The notes under the pieces were generated by a model that saw nothing but the letters and a program-made list of their open reading frames with translations, was not told the origin of the DNA and did no database searches. Both the position numbers and the translations under genes were made by a program. Of a stretch of 5,946 bases of DNA, positions 5,468 through 5,946 are shown piece by piece. Each line of letters opens with the position of its first letter. The first letter of the stretch is position 1. This stretch comes from JAAZBV01 sp964499695 (GTDB taxonomy: Bacteria > Desulfobacterota > DSM-4660 > Desulfatiglandales > HGW-15), in contig CAZCMD010000234.1 of assembly GCA_964499695.1 (NCBI GenBank), positions 1 to 5,946 of the forward strand, in the 5' to 3' direction.

Positions 5468-5946
5468 ATGCCGCAATTGCTGTCTTTCAGTCAGCCGATG
5501 CCCGCAGCGCGACCATCGCGGGAAGTTATAGTTGCGATTTTTCTTTCGCTTATCATACACATGTTCCCCGCCTTGATTTTGTGGGTCATGGCTACCAATC
5601 GGATAGTTGTTGAACCTGTTGCCCCCTCAATTGGCAAGACCCTGATTGTATCCTTGACCACGCTGCCTGATACTGCACACGAGGAGCCGGATATAAAAGA
5701 TGTTACAGCAATACCTGCTGCAGTTCCACTTGTTCAGCACTCTCAACGTTTTTCCGAACTCACAAGTGTTGTTGGACATATGTCAGAGGCTGAGATTGTT
5801 GTAACATCGCAACTTCCGGATATCCCGGCTTCAGAAACTCCTGAAGCCAATCACATTGTGACCGACAAGACTTTATCATTCGACAGGAAGTCTCTTTACC
5901 GCATGGAATGGAGTTTTGGAAACATACCGGAAATCAAAGTTAAAGG
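5468..5946 (+). CDS. TonB-like energy transducer protein, 3'-truncated by window edge
   Basis: From ATG 5468 the frame stays open for 159 codons to the window end, so this is the N-terminal part of a longer protein. Residues 1-19 are a short cytoplasmic leader ending in SRE, and 20-43 form a single membrane anchor. A Ser27-xxx-His31 pair lies inside the anchor, with Leu38 seven residues after the histidine, mirroring TonB residues Ser16, His20 and Leu27 that interact with ExbB/ExbD. The visible periplasmic part has scattered prolines and no cysteines (EP-VAPS, LPDIPASETPEA), like a TonB linker. RKSLYRMEWSFGNIPEIKVK (140-159) may open the C-terminal domain. It starts 17 bases after the permease stop, so cotranscription is likely, but its base composition is closer to the SDR gene than to the operon. 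Without the C terminus the TonB assignment is provisional; a TolA-like or other single-anchor envelope protein is possible. Confidence 0.65.
   Translation, partial: MPQLLSFSQPMPAARPSREVIVAIFLSLIIHMFPALILWVMATNRIVVEPVAPSIGKTLIVSLTTLPDTAHEEPDIKDVTAIPAAVPLVQHSQRFSELTSVVGHMSEAEIVVTSQLPDIPASETPEANHIVTDKTLSFDRKSLYRMEWSFGNIPEIKVK

Noticed and set aside
5455..5613. Short open frame from ATG 5455 (52 codons)
   Set aside because: It has no ribosome binding site of its own, and its GG forms part of the site for the longer TonB-like frame at 5468.

Overview
The window looks like chromosomal DNA from a Gram-negative bacterium. The signs are a secreted protein with a classical signal peptide, a TonB-like single-anchor protein cut off by the right edge, and an NAD(P)-binding SDR/DUF2867 protein. 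I lean weakly to an environmental Desulfobacterota or Nitrospirota-type lineage, but nothing here fixes the taxon. There are no rRNA or tRNA genes, no CRISPR array and no transposase. All genes I can support are on the + strand.

Layout. Positions 1-1299 hold the 3' part of an atypical SDR oxidoreductase with a C-terminal DUF2867 domain; its Rossmann start lies outside the window. Positions 1300-1537 are an intergenic boundary: a perfect 8-bp hairpin (possible terminator), a GC-rich palindromic stretch that looks like a dispersed repeat, and a sigma70-type promoter whose -10 is covered by an 18-bp dyad (probable operator). From 1538 to 5450 runs a compact, AT-rich operon of five genes: a 73-aa XRE-type regulator, a 197-aa four-helix membrane protein with a DERE motif (DUF2178-like), an ABC ATPase of the BcrA/CcmA type, a 514-aa secreted FG-GAP/VCBS beta-propeller with eight Asp-rich calcium-type loops, and a six-helix ABC-2 permease. 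A sixth gene starts 17 bases after the permease stop, behind a good Shine-Dalgarno. It is TonB-like and still open at 5946.

How they may work together. The regulator probably represses its own promoter through the dyad and so controls the whole operon. The ATPase and permease would form an ABC-2 transporter, and the propeller lying between them, joined to the ATPase by an ATGA overlap, is probably its periplasmic partner. This recalls NosD-NosF-NosY, where a repeat-rich periplasmic protein works with an ABC-2 type transporter, but here the partner is a propeller instead of a beta-helix. The transported substrate, or whether it is a mechanical rather than a transport system, cannot be read from the sequence. 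This arrangement is the most unusual thing in the window.
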